This document shows, in pieces, positions 47,901 to 56,260 of a DNA stretch of 64,000 bases (its first letter is position 1; each line of letters opens with the position of its first letter). Below the pieces are notes generated by a model, which was given only the letters and a program-made list of their open reading frames with translations, was not told the DNA's origin and did not search any database. Source of the DNA: an uncultured Pseudomonadales bacterium (GTDB lineage: Bacteria > Pseudomonadota > Gammaproteobacteria > Pseudomonadales > Azotimanducaceae); the NCBI GenBank assembly GCA_951813515.1, contig OX638346.1, positions 2,349,617 through 2,413,616 on the forward strand. The letters are read 5' to 3'. Made by a program: the position numbers and the translations under genes.

Positions 47901-49104
47901 CGGCGTATCGCCGAAGCGTTCCGTCGCATTCCGCGACGATCCACGCGAATCCGTTCGCCGCCGCGCGTGCTCGATATTCCAGCATCGCCCGCAACCAGTC
48001 ATCGACGGGTATGGCGGCGAAATTGTCGGCCCAGCAGGTCAAGATCCCTTCCAGCAGGACGTCGAGCCGGGGAGCATATTGGGTGCCGACAACAACCGGG
48101 TGCCCGGAAAGTATGCGCGCTGCCTTGGTCACGAACGCGAGCTCGCTGCCACTCTCGACATTCAGCCGATTGGCGGTGTGCACGAGTTGGTCTAGCTGGG
48201 CATGCGACGCTGGCGAGTCGATCCGCACCAGGGACAGGAGCGACAGCGCGAACGCGGGCATGTTGGGGAACACAAGGCGTTTGCGCGTTCCCGCTTTCTC
48301 CGCGACAAGCGCCGCGTCAAGGTGTCTCTGCGCCGCGTCATAGTCGGTGCGCAGGGTGGCTATCAGGGCGCGCGTCGCCGCGAGGCCGGTTGTTGCGGGT
48401 TTGGTCCCGCGAGCGGTCGGGGGCAACGCGTCGAATACCGCCTCCGCCTCTTCGAACCGCCCTTGGAGAAGCCGAATGAACGCGATTTCTGGCGCATGCA
48501 CGTGGGGCTCCGCGCTGAGTGCTTGGCAAGCTTCGATGACCGGCGCCGACGGCGCGGCGGTATCGTGTACGTGGCGCAGGCAACCCGAAAGCGCGTTCTC
48601 GAGATGGCGTTTCGGCAATGCCTCCAGAATGTCGGTCGCGACCGGTTCCGCCAACAGTCGCCAGTGATCTGCCGTGAGCACGCCACCGATCCGCTCTTCG
48701 AGACGGTTGAAGTCGCCAGCGACGACATGGCAGCGGAACAGCATCTCCTTTTCTTGCGGATCGTAGTACCACGAGCGCCCCTGCACCAACCTGAACGCGG
48801 TCATGATCGGTCGCAGCCGGTGCGCCGCATGCGCCTCGCGCGTCAACTGCAGCGCCCAGCGCGGCATGGCGCGGAGGCCTTCTCGCGCATGGCGCTCGCA
48901 AATGCCCGCATCGGCGAGTTCGTGGTTGCATTGCCGGATTTGCTCCGCGGCGAGAATCCGTCCTCCGAACTTCACCCCGGCTTGGGACAGGACTTTTTGG
49001 ATACGTCCCACGCCCATGGCATAGGGGGCGATGACGCCGTAGGCCTCGGCCACCAAGCGTGCGGCGGGAGAAAGGGCTTGACAGGAATCAGAGTTGGATC
49101 GCAC
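44953..49104 (-). CDS. SNF2-family DNA-dependent ATPase
   Basis: About 1383 residues. C-terminal SNF2 motor: LADDMGLGKTVQTLALLL (Walker A, ~residue 940), VLDEAQAIKNP (motif II), ATTGTPIQNNLMDLFSLYSF, then helicase lobe 2 with KVLVFSQFVMHLKLVEEHL, LKAGGIGLNLTAADYVIHMD and DRAHRIGQTRPVTIYRL. The N-terminal ~900 residues are helical then beta-rich and not recognised. Start uncertain: a GTG at 49104 precedes the first family-like sequence; longer frames run antisense through bepA. No methyltransferase or nuclease neighbour marks a defence island. Flanked by copies of the bepA 5' region. Confidence 0.88.
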   Translation of the reverse strand: MRSNSDSCQALSPAARLVAEAYGVIAPYAMGVGRIQKVLSQAGVKFGGRILAAEQIRQCNHELADAGICERHAREGLRAMPRWALQLTREAHAAHRLRPIMTAFRLVQGRSWYYDPQEKEMLFRCHVVAGDFNRLEERIGGVLTADHWRLLAEPVATDILEALPKRHLENALSGCLRHVHDTAAPSAPVIEACQALSAEPHVHAPEIAFIRLLQGRFEEAEAVFDALPPTARGTKPATTGLAATRALIATLRTDYDAAQRHLDAALVAEKAGTRKRLVFPNMPAFALSLLSLVRIDSPASHAQLDQLVHTANRLNVESGSELAFVTKAARILSGHPVVVGTQYAPRLDVLLEGILTCWADNFAAIPVDDWLRAMLEYRARAAANGFAWIVAECDGTLRRYAETYDDWEDIANLADPEPFHDRLGTKSLAVSVTPVPEWEQSLRALEQLAYEANRKSGGKRDVHAAKRRLVWELDDEYDIELTAREQRQNKNGSWSKGRKVALKRLATEAAGMDFLLPQDRDAAGKISVEYAWSGGMRYELGESGMFALAGHPHVFNADGEPVEIVRREPGLFVDEATDGSAVVTIEPRGWETDEYGVRSVSDRRYEVTRFTTDHQQLFEVIPEEGLVLPANGKARLLEAVSALASQVRVHSATTDSAATAAQVDADAEPWVRLEPADAGLIAALVVEPIADSGICFPPGEGGVTVFASRNGQSVQARRDLAAEQNAETRLLERCRWLSARPTEFEPMMLSDPVQCLELLEQLESAGARCKWPQGEPFRIVARKSTSSLALTVKSADEWMQASGKLVVDDQRVLDLKRLFALLEASPNSRFLKLGNGEFLALTKTFRQQLDHFASLSVPAAGGDIRLHPLAALGLEEMIEGAELDADDGWRELRGNLQAAQSFEPDLPSTLQAELRPYQRDGYNWLARLSRWGAGACLADDMGLGKTVQTLALLLDRAPDGPALVVAPTSVTANWIDEARRFAPTLNVKAYTGVATSRASLLDDDPAPFDLYVTTYGVLQNDIDQLAAVEWHSAVLDEAQAIKNPTTKRARAARRLKAKFRLATTGTPIQNNLMDLFSLYSFLNPGLLGSQEQFRRNFGFPVERDGDMDAQARLRRIIAPFILRRLKTEVLDDLPERTEITLHVEISPQETALYEVLRQRALEELQAASAEDPSAREGPRRLQLLAHLTRLRLACCNPRLVIDSDAAAPASSKLETFARTLEELLQNRHKVLVFSQFVMHLKLVEEHLNKSGVAYQYLDGGTPAGARAQRIAAFQAGQGDVFLISLKAGGIGLNLTAADYVIHMDPWWNPAVEDQASDRAHRIGQTRPVTIYRLVTEGTIEEQIVDLHHRKRDLADQLLEGADAAGQLNADELLDLLRHPLAAG

Positions 49105-49273
49105 GCGAAAAGGATGGCAACAGGCGCGGGCTTGGTCAACGCGTTTGCGCGTGGTCGCATGATGCGGACCATGAGTAGATGGGGTTGCACGGCGCAATTT
49201 GACGCCGTTCGCGGTGCATTTCGCTTCCCTGTGGTTCGCATCGCCAAACCTCCGTTCTGATACGATCTCGGCC

Positions 49274-50701
49274 ATGAGAATCCTCGCGTTGCTGGCGTTC
49301 GCCGTCGGGCTGACTGGTCTTCCTTCGTCGCATGCTGCGGCGCCGGACGAGTTGCCGGAGCTCGGCGATGCGTCCTCGGCGATCGTCTCGCCCGCAGAGG
49401 AGCGCCGGCTCGGCCAGATGTTCCTGAAACAGGTGCGGTCGCAGATTCCCGCGGTCGACGACGAGATACTCAAGTACTACGTCGCCACGCAGTTGCGGCA
49501 GCTCGCGCAGCATTCGGACCTGAAGGACGCGACCCTCTATCCGGTGCTGATCGACAACCCCACGATCAACGCGTTTGCCGTGCCCGGTGGGGTGGTGGGC
49601 GTGCACCTGGGGCTGCTGCTCCATGCCCGCGACGTGCATGAATATTCCGCCGTGATGGCGCACGAACTCGCGCATCTTGGTCAGCGCCACTTCGCGCGGG
49701 ATATCGAGGCGCAAAGGCAGGCGACATTGCCCATGCTCGTGGGCTTGCTTGCCGGTGCGGTGCTCATGGCCGCGAGCGGCGACGTTGACGCTGGTCTGGC
49801 GACGATGTCGGGCACGCAGGCAGCCGTGCTGCAGAACCAGCTTCGATACAGCCGCAGCCGCGAACAGGAAGCAGACCGCATCGGCATCAATACCATGGTC
49901 AGGGCGGATCTGGATCCTCACGGCATGGAACGCATGTTTGGCCGGATGCAGCGCGCCTATCGCTTCCGGGAGACGATGCCGGAATTCCTCCTGACCCACC
50001 CGATCACGGAGTCGCGGATAGCCGATGCCCGCAACCAGGCGGCGCAGCATCCCGAACGGAGCAGGGTGGTGTCGCGCGACTACCAGATCATGCGCGCACG
50101 GGTGCTGGTCCGCTTCGCCCAGTCGCCGCAAGACGCGCTCGCGCGGGCGCGGGACGACGACGTGTCGGCGGTGGCCAGGGACTATCGCCTGGCGCTTGCC
50201 CGGTCTGGCGTGGGCGAGCATGTCGAAGCGGTGCTCGACATGAAACGGCTTCTCGATTTGAACCCCGGCAGCATCCTGCTGGCGGCCTCGTACGGGGAAG
50301 CACTGATAGCGGCTGACCGTGGCGCGGACGCCGCGGCGTTTCTCGCCCATCAGTTGGTCATCAACCCGGACAACCAGCCACTTGCGATGCTCTATGCCAG
50401 GGCGTTATCGGAGATTGATCGCCACGGCGACGCCAAAGAGGTCCTGATCCGGCAGAGTCGCGTGCACGGGGACGACATGGACGTGTGGTATGCACTCGCG
50501 GAGACGGCGGGTCTGGCAGGCGATATCGTGGCTGTGCACCGCGCCCGTGCGGAGTTTTTCGCGATGCGCGGCGCTTACCAAAAGGCCATCCAGCACCTTG
50601 AATACGCACGCGGACTGGTGGAGGACAACTACCAGCTCACGGCGGGTCTTACCCAACGCATCCTGGATCTGCGGACGGAGTTCGAAGCGTTCAAGGGCTG
50701 A
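49274..50701 (+). CDS. bepA: Periplasmic M48 metalloprotease with TPRs, BepA-like
   Basis: 475 residues. Signal peptide MRILALLAFAVGLTGLPSSH, zinc motif HELAH (130-134) with the third ligand Glu in SREQEADRIG, then a C-terminal TPR domain (ARALSEIDRHGDAKEVLIRQ, YQKAIQHLEYARGLVEDNYQ). Size and layout match BepA, which degrades stalled LptD/BamA and promotes outer-membrane assembly. Convergent with the selenoprotein candidate, 20 bp apart. Confidence 0.9.
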   Translation: MRILALLAFAVGLTGLPSSHAAAPDELPELGDASSAIVSPAEERRLGQMFLKQVRSQIPAVDDEILKYYVATQLRQLAQHSDLKDATLYPVLIDNPTINAFAVPGGVVGVHLGLLLHARDVHEYSAVMAHELAHLGQRHFARDIEAQRQATLPMLVGLLAGAVLMAASGDVDAGLATMSGTQAAVLQNQLRYSRSREQEADRIGINTMVRADLDPHGMERMFGRMQRAYRFRETMPEFLLTHPITESRIADARNQAAQHPERSRVVSRDYQIMRARVLVRFAQSPQDALARARDDDVSAVARDYRLALARSGVGEHVEAVLDMKRLLDLNPGSILLAASYGEALIAADRGADAAAFLAHQLVINPDNQPLAMLYARALSEIDRHGDAKEVLIRQSRVHGDDMDVWYALAETAGLAGDIVAVHRARAEFFAMRGAYQKAIQHLEYARGLVEDNYQLTAGLTQRILDLRTEFEAFKG

Positions 50702-50721
50702 TTGGCCGAGCCCTTTTCGAC

Positions 50722-51276
50722 CTATTCCACCGCGGCGCCCACGGCGTCGAACACTTCCTCGAACGAGGGCCGCTCCCGATAATCTTCCATCGCGGCCTTG
50801 TACAGGATAGTGCGCGAAGTGTCGATCAGCATGATGCCCGGATGCGGTATGCCGAAGCCGGGATGGCCGGGTCCGTACTCTTCGTTCCGAATGCCTATTG
50901 CTGCCACGTACTCCCCGTCAGGGTCGGAGAGCAGCGCATAGTCCAACTCCTGGTCCGATGCGAATTCTGACAACACTTCGTGGTCGTCATACGTCATCCC
51001 GACGACGGTGACACCAATGGCTTGAAAACGATCCCTCCACCCGTTCAGCTCCACGAGCTGAGCCTTGCAATAGGGTCACCAGTTCGCGGAACGGTTGAAC
51101 AGGATCAGAACACCCTTTTCGCCCATCAGTTCGGGAAATGTAAGCGTCTCGCCGGAATGGGAAGCGAACTCGCCGTCGGGAATCTGCGTGCCGGTGGCGG
51201 GACCCCACCCGTCGCTGTACTCCGAGGCCATTGCCAGACTCGCGACCAGGACGGCCAGTACACAGGACAGCCTCAT
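50722..51276 (-). CDS. Exported redoxin with in-frame TGA at the redox Cys: probable selenoprotein
   Basis: 184 residues if TGA 51078-51076 is read as selenocysteine. Signal peptide [17 protein letters not shown], then a peroxiredoxin/thioredoxin-like fold: [29 protein letters not shown] gives U67-x-x-C70, then [40 protein letters not shown] and [17 protein letters not shown]. Relatives as I know them have Cys at that position (R-S-A-D-W-C-P-Y/F-C). The whole frame is otherwise intact to TAG at 50722. ATG overlaps the nadA stop (ATGA), so it is coupled to nadA. Inferred: periplasmic thiol peroxidase or reductase. Alternative: a nonsense mutation, in a window that has other pseudogenes. Confidence 0.75.
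51045..51061 (-). promoter_or_regulatory. Candidate bacterial SECIS hairpin
   Basis: In the mRNA, arms UCAGCUC and GAGCUGA form 7 perfect bp closed by the triloop GUG. The loop starts 21 nt after the UGA, within the 16-37 nt window described for bacterial SECIS elements, and its first base is the expected G. Caveat: the codons for QLVEL favour this palindrome, so it could arise by chance in Cys homologues. Confidence 0.55.
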
Positions 51277-52301
51277 TGCCGTTGTCCGAAGTCCAGCATG
51301 CGGCGCAACGGCACCATCGCGCGAGCGCCGATCTCTTCGTCGACGAAGATCTCGCTGTCCTGGCGTTGCAGGGACTCGTTCAAGGTCCGGAGCTCGTTCA
51401 TGGCCATCCAGGGGCAGTGCGCGCAACTGATGCACGTGGCCCCGGTGCCGGCGGTCGGCGCTTCGATGAAGCGCTTGTGCGGCGACAGCTTGCGGAGCTG
51501 GTGGAATATGCCGCGATCCGTGGCGACGATGAAGGTGTCGTTGGGCATCTCCCGCGACGCCGCGATGATCTGGCTCGTCGAGCCGACGCAGTCCGCGATA
51601 CCGATCACGGCGGCCGGCGATTCCGGATGCACCAGTACGCCGGCGTCCGGGTAGACCTCGATCAACTGCTTGAGCTTGTCGTACTTGAACTCTTCATGGA
51701 CGATGCAGGCGCCGGTCCATAACAGCATGTCCGCGCCGGTCTGCTGCTGGATGTATGCGCCGAGGTGCTTGTCTGGTGCCCAGAGGATGCGTTCACCGTT
51801 CGCGCTCAGATGTTCGACGATGCGCAGTCCCACGCTCGACGTCACGACCCAGTCCGACATCGCCTTGACGCGCGCCGAAGTGTTCGCATAGACGACCACG
51901 GTGCGGTCCGGGTGCTCCTGGACGAAGGCTTCGAACTCGTCCGGCGGGCAGCCGATGTCGAGAGAGCAGGTGGACTCGAGTGTAGGCATGAGCACCCGCT
52001 TTTCGGGCGACAGTATCTTCGCCGTCTCTCCCATGAAGCTGACGCCGGCCACGACCAGCGTCGACGCGGGGTGGTCGCGGCCGAACCTTGCCATCTCCAG
52101 CGAGTCGGAGACGCATCCGCCCGTCTCCTGGGCGAGGTCCTGGATGTCAGCGTCGACGTAGTAGTGCGCGACGAGAACCGCATCGAGGGCTTCGAGCTTT
52201 GCGCGGATGTCCTCCTTCAACGCCATGCGCTCCGCCGCCGCCAGCTTGGCGGGTTCGTGCCTCGGAATCTCGGCGGACGTTAGACTGTAGTTCGCGCGCA
52301 T
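51273..52301 (-). CDS. nadA: Quinolinate synthase A
   Basis: 342 residues. Condenses iminoaspartate with DHAP to quinolinate in NAD synthesis, using a [4Fe-4S] cluster. [63 protein letters not shown] and [15 protein letters not shown] carry substrate and cluster residues. Start at MRANYSLTS rather than the upstream codon, which adds nothing conserved. Its TGA overlaps the next ATG. Confidence 0.96.
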   Translation of the reverse strand: MRANYSLTSAEIPRHEPAKLAAAERMALKEDIRAKLEALDAVLVAHYYVDADIQDLAQETGGCVSDSLEMARFGRDHPASTLVVAGVSFMGETAKILSPEKRVLMPTLESTCSLDIGCPPDEFEAFVQEHPDRTVVVYANTSARVKAMSDWVVTSSVGLRIVEHLSANGERILWAPDKHLGAYIQQQTGADMLLWTGACIVHEEFKYDKLKQLIEVYPDAGVLVHPESPAAVIGIADCVGSTSQIIAASREMPNDTFIVATDRGIFHQLRKLSPHKRFIEAPTAGTGATCISCAHCPWMAMNELRTLNESLQRQDSEIFVDEEIGARAMVPLRRMLDFGQRQ

Positions 52302-52403
52302 AACAAAAGTGTAACGCAAATCTTCGAGCGTCAATCCGGATTGCCGAAAGGCTCAACGGGGGAGGTTGGCGCAGCGACCCACTCGGTCTTTAGGTTGGAC
52401 AGT

Positions 52404-53267
52404 TTGAAACGCATCGCTTTTCTCGCCGCTCCCGGTGACCCCGCCAACGACAATCGCGAACGCTTGCCCGCCGCGTTCGAGGCTGCGGGCTGGGACGTCG
52501 CCTTCCTTTCTCATGAATCGCTGGCGTTGACCGCCGACGGCGTGGCCGTGCGCAATGCCGGTGGCCGCGTGATTCCCCTGGCGCCGTTCGATCTCGTGTG
52601 GATCCTTGGATTCGGCGCGCGGGAGACGTTCCTCGACCGCATGCAACTACTGAAGACCCTGGATCAGTCGCGATTCGTCAACACGGTGGATGCCTTCGTG
52701 TATCTACACGGCAAATTCGACTTGGCTGAGTTCGGCCCGGAGACCCATGCAAGTGCCGACGTCGATACGCTCATGGCCACCGTCGCTCGGGGTGGCCGCT
52801 GGGTGGCCAAGCCTACGGCGGGCAGTTTCGGCCGCGACGTCTTCCTCCTCGGCGCCGACGACATCCACTGCCGCGCCGTATTCGAACACCTGACGGGTCG
52901 CGGCGCGGGGCGGTACTGCCTGTTGCAGCGCTACGTGGAGGAAGCGGAACGGAACGAGAAACGCGTCGTCGTCGCCGGCGGAGACCTTATTGGTGCCTAT
53001 GCGAAGACGGGAGGCAATCTCGCGACCGGCGGAGTCGCGCGTGGTACGGAACTTGACACGGACGAAACGGCACTGGTCCGAAAGGTCATCTCGCACCTGG
53101 ATTCGCGCGGCGCGAGTTTCGCCGGCATTGATCTCGCAGCGCCTTACGTGCTCGAAGCGAACGTGGCGAATCCGGGGGGCCTCGGCACGCTGGAGCAGCT
53201 TACCGGCGTCGATCCCGCGCCAGCGGTGGTGGAGGCCCTGACGCGGGGACCATTACGCTCCCCGTAA
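52404..53267 (+). CDS. ATP-grasp protein, glutathione-synthetase-like
   Basis: About 287 residues starting at TTG (KRIAFLAAPGDPANDNRERL). GshB-like layout: pre-ATP-grasp domain, WVAKPTAGSFGRDVFLLG (nucleotide Lys), LLQRYVEEAERNEKRVVVAG, GAYAKTGGNLATGGVARGTE, and Mg-ligand region FAGIDLAAPYVLEANVANPGG. Slightly short and divergent from E. coli GshB, so it could ligate another amino-acid or peptide substrate. Divergent from nadA; ~100 bp between them. TTG at 52395 is an alternative start. Confidence 0.75.
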   Translation: MKRIAFLAAPGDPANDNRERLPAAFEAAGWDVAFLSHESLALTADGVAVRNAGGRVIPLAPFDLVWILGFGARETFLDRMQLLKTLDQSRFVNTVDAFVYLHGKFDLAEFGPETHASADVDTLMATVARGGRWVAKPTAGSFGRDVFLLGADDIHCRAVFEHLTGRGAGRYCLLQRYVEEAERNEKRVVVAGGDLIGAYAKTGGNLATGGVARGTELDTDETALVRKVISHLDSRGASFAGIDLAAPYVLEANVANPGGLGTLEQLTGVDPAPAVVEALTRGPLRSP

Positions 53268-53273
53268 GACACT

Positions 53274-53678
53274 TTAGCCAGCCGGCGCGACCTGGAAGCC
53301 CTGTTGGTGGAAATCGCGGTCCAGCGCGATTGCCTGCATCAGGCCATGCCGACGCATGATCTCGAAGCTGGTGCAGTCGACAAGCGAGAGGCTGCGCCGA
53401 CCGGCAGACAGAAGCGCCGACAGGGCGGTCTCGTGGATTGTCTCGTCCACCCACAGGGTGTTGAGCAGCGGTACGAACGACGCAGCCAGGTCGCGCGACG
53501 CCGCCAGGCCCAGGCGGCGCTGCACGAGTGCGAAGGTCTCGACGAGCACATAGTTGGACGTAAACAGTGGGTCGCCGGCGTCGATTGCCGCGTCAAACGC
53601 GCCCACGACGTCCCGGTGCCGGGGCTGGTCCGCATCGATAATGGCGAGGATGGCCGATGTGTCGACGAACTGGCTCAA
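53274..53678 (-). CDS. PIN-domain toxin, VapC type
   Basis: 134 residues. PIN ribonuclease fold with acidic residues in FVDTSAILAIIDADQPRH, TSNYVLVETFALVQRRLG and SLVDCTSFEIMRRHG, then ALDRDFHQQGF. Cleaves RNA when free of antitoxin. Its ATG overlaps the antitoxin stop (ATGA). Confidence 0.9.
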   Translation of the reverse strand: MSQFVDTSAILAIIDADQPRHRDVVGAFDAAIDAGDPLFTSNYVLVETFALVQRRLGLAASRDLAASFVPLLNTLWVDETIHETALSALLSAGRRSLSLVDCTSFEIMRRHGLMQAIALDRDFHQQGFQVAPAG

Positions 53679-53914
53679 TGGTCGAAGAGGTGGCGGTCGT
53701 GGTGCTCAGCGAGATCGGGGTAGTCCGACCGGTAGCGTCCGATCAGGCTGCGAGCCCGGCGCACGCGTTCGGCGCGGTCAACTCGCGGCCGGCGGACCAG
53801 GTACTCCGCGACGCTCTGCCGTACGAGGTCCGCTACCGAACGTTCCTCCTGGCGTGCGAGACCCCTGAGCGTTGTCAACTGCTCCTCGGTGAGTTGAATC
53901 TGGGTGCGTATCAT
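53675..53914 (-). CDS. Ribbon-helix-helix antitoxin of the VapC pair
   Basis: 79 residues. MIRTQIQLTEEQLTTLRGLA then SVADLVRQSVAEYLVRR is a CopG/RHH DNA-binding module; the acidic-aromatic tail would neutralise the toxin. Start at the ATG 53914 gives a standard RHH N-terminus. Probably autoregulates from the AT-rich stretch just upstream (~53915-53950). Confidence 0.85.
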   Translation of the reverse strand: MIRTQIQLTEEQLTTLRGLARQEERSVADLVRQSVAEYLVRRPRVDRAERVRRARSLIGRYRSDYPDLAEHHDRHLFDH

Positions 53915-54030
53915 GATGCTATATTCGGCAACATGATGGCATTCTATCCAACAGACGTGTCCCGTCAATCCATTCCGTTGCGGTAGAACTCGACCAAGAA
54001 GCGGGATCGGGCCAAAAGACGCCTTCCCGA

Positions 54031-55302
54031 CTACGACGCCCCGACAGCCCCCTCAAGCTCGTCGCACTCGCGATCCCGCACCATGGCCTCGATGCGGTCG
54101 AACAAGGTGATATAGAGCACGCCCCCCGCTCCGGCCAGGCATCCCGCGATTGGGAAGAAGATCGCCCAGCCCACATCCGCCACGACGAACCCGGCTGCGG
54201 ATCCCGCCGCCCACAGGCCGAAGTTCCAGAGACTCGACTGCATGCTGTAGTCCGTCGCGGCCTGGGCTTTCGATGCCCAACGGAAGCGGGAGTTGTTTAC
54301 GACGAAGGAGTAGATCGACGTGACGAATCCGAGGATCGCTACGATGAACGTGAGCGTGGGAAGGGTCGGGAGCCCCGGGTACACGGCGAGGGCGCCGAAG
54401 ACGCACCCCTCGACCGGCAGGGCGACGACACCGATGATCGCTGTCCTGGGCATGCCGATGCGTTCCACGAGCCACGGGGTGACGAGTGCGCCGAGCCCGT
54501 TGCCCGCGAGGGTAGCCACCGTGAAGAGGATGCCGAATTGGGTAGTCGTGAGGCCCTCGTCCGCGAAAAAGGGGCCGAGCATCGAGCCGAAGAACCCGGC
54601 GCCGAAGCCGAATACCGAGAGGTAGGGAAGGATGTACCAGGACTCGCGGCGGCGCAGGGCCTTCACGAGGCTCGCGCGTTCGCCGCGTGCCTGGCGCAGT
54701 CGCGTGGCGGCGGGAGGCGGCGGTTCACGCCGGATGATCCCGGGTGCTGCGAACGCGATCATGAGGGCGGACGCCGCCAGCATGGTGCGGAACCAGCCAA
54801 GGATCGGGACGAGCGTGACGACTCCCTTCCCTGAGACATTTGCCAGTGTGCCCAGGAAGCCGATGATCGAGGTGCCCGTGGCCCGTTCGTTGTCGGTCAT
54901 CGACTCGGCGGCGTATCCGTCCACGGCGATGTCCTGCGCGGCCATGATGAACGACTTGGCGAGCAGGATGCCGACGATCACGTACACGGCGGAGACCGTC
55001 GGCGGAATCCAGGCGAGCATGGCGTAGGCGGCGGCGCCGATGGCGGTGCACGGGATGATCCAGCTCTTGCGTTGGCCGATGCGGGCGCTGCCGTAGTTGT
55101 CGACGACCAGGGCGATGAGCCATTTGAGCCAGCGGGGGATGGCGGGCAGCGCAAGCAGCCAGAACATCTCGAGCGGCAGGCCTTCCTTGCGGAACAGGAA
55201 GGGCAGGGCGATTCCGGTGAACGCGGCGGGAAAGTACTGCGCCATGTGGAGCATGCCGAGCATTACCAGCTTGGGATGGTCCTTTTCCGGCGGTGATGCC
55301 AT
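54031..55302 (-). CDS. MFS transporter, AmpG-like
   Basis: 423 residues, about twelve helices. LHMAQYFPAAFTGIALPFLF and AAQDIAVDGYAAESM parallel the AmpG-type signatures of the carrier at 13199. SVFGFGAGFFGSMLGPFFAD opens the second half. Substrate unknown. Followed upstream on the same strand by the LLM oxidoreductase 46 bp away, so they may form one unit. Confidence 0.85.
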   Translation of the reverse strand: MASPPEKDHPKLVMLGMLHMAQYFPAAFTGIALPFLFRKEGLPLEMFWLLALPAIPRWLKWLIALVVDNYGSARIGQRKSWIIPCTAIGAAAYAMLAWIPPTVSAVYVIVGILLAKSFIMAAQDIAVDGYAAESMTDNERATGTSIIGFLGTLANVSGKGVVTLVPILGWFRTMLAASALMIAFAAPGIIRREPPPPAATRLRQARGERASLVKALRRRESWYILPYLSVFGFGAGFFGSMLGPFFADEGLTTTQFGILFTVATLAGNGLGALVTPWLVERIGMPRTAIIGVVALPVEGCVFGALAVYPGLPTLPTLTFIVAILGFVTSIYSFVVNNSRFRWASKAQAATDYSMQSSLWNFGLWAAGSAAGFVVADVGWAIFFPIAGCLAGAGGVLYITLFDRIEAMVRDRECDELEGAVGAS

Positions 55303-55347
55303 CGCTTCCTGACGCGCCTTCCTGGGATTCGGGCCGGTGCCCGCCCC

Positions 55348-56229
55348 TCAGTCTCGCACGGCCTCGAAATAGCGCTCCGCCGCCGCGAGGTGGGCGTCCA
55401 CGTTGGTCGCGTGCCCCACGTAGTGGGTCACGATGGCGAGGTGCGTGCAGCCGAGTTCCCGCCACCGGTCGTGGTGGGTCTTCCACCTGTCCGGATTCCC
55501 GCCCCGGGTCTGCGCCTGGGCCTGGATGCCGAAATCTTCCCAGGGCAGTCCCGCCGCCTCGCGGGCGGTACGGATCGTCGCGATAGCCTGTCGCGACTTC
55601 TCGTTCGGCGTTCCGACCGGCACCCAGCCGTCACCGAGGCGCGCGCACCGCCGCAGCACCGCGGGCGCGCCGCCCCCCAACCAGATTGGAACAGGTCGCT
55701 CGGGGCGCGGCAGGATGCTCGCCCGATCGACCGTGTGATAGTCGCCCCTGAACGCCACGTTGTCCTCCGTCCAGAGACGGCGCATCAGTTCGACCTGTTC
55801 GGCCTGGCGGGCGCCGCGATGCGCGAAGGGAACGTCGAGGGCTTCGAACTCCACGGTGTTCCAGCCGACGCCGATCCCCATACGGAAGCGGTTGCCGGAC
55901 AGGATTGCGAGCTGGGCCGCCTGTTTCGCCACCAGGGCCGTCTGGCGCTGGGGCAGGACCAGCACGCAGGTGCCGAAGACGATCCTCGAGGTGACCGCCG
56001 CCATGTACGAGAAAAGCGTGAAGGGCTCGTGGAAAGCCACGTCCTTGTCGTAGGGGCCGTCCCATCCGCCGGGCCGGTCGGGATCCGCGCCGAGAATGTG
56101 GTCGTAGATCATCATGTGGTCGGCGCCCAGTTCCTCGGCACCTTGGGCATAGTCCCGGATGGCGATCGGATCCGTGCCGATCTCGTCGTGGGGGAAGACA
56201 ATCCCGAGCTTGATCGGGCCTGATTGCAT
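55348..56229 (-). CDS. LLM-class F420-dependent oxidoreductase (TIGR03619-like)
   Basis: 293 residues. KLGIVFPHDEIGTDPIAIRD, LGADHMMIYDHILGADP, VFGTCVLVLPQRQTALVAKQ, LSGNRFRMGIGVGWNTVEFE and PIWLGGGAPAVLRRCARLGD are the LLM flavin/F420 pocket strands. A GTG lies one codon upstream, but the ATG at 56229 has the better-spaced AAGGA. Substrate unknown; co-directional with the TIGR03084-type gene. Confidence 0.88.
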   Translation of the reverse strand: MQSGPIKLGIVFPHDEIGTDPIAIRDYAQGAEELGADHMMIYDHILGADPDRPGGWDGPYDKDVAFHEPFTLFSYMAAVTSRIVFGTCVLVLPQRQTALVAKQAAQLAILSGNRFRMGIGVGWNTVEFEALDVPFAHRGARQAEQVELMRRLWTEDNVAFRGDYHTVDRASILPRPERPVPIWLGGGAPAVLRRCARLGDGWVPVGTPNEKSRQAIATIRTAREAAGLPWEDFGIQAQAQTRGGNPDRWKTHHDRWRELGCTHLAIVTHYVGHATNVDAHLAAAERYFEAVRD

Positions 56230-56260
56230 CACTGGAATCCTTCTGTAGTGGCCGGCGGCG

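Noticed and set aside
47155..48195. 346-codon plus-strand frame inside the SNF2 gene
   Set aside because: Antisense shadow in high-GC coding DNA.
44953..49104. Anti-phage defence island around the SNF2 ATPase
   Set aside because: Neighbours are housekeeping genes (tusA, bepA); no nuclease, methyltransferase or known defence partner is adjacent.
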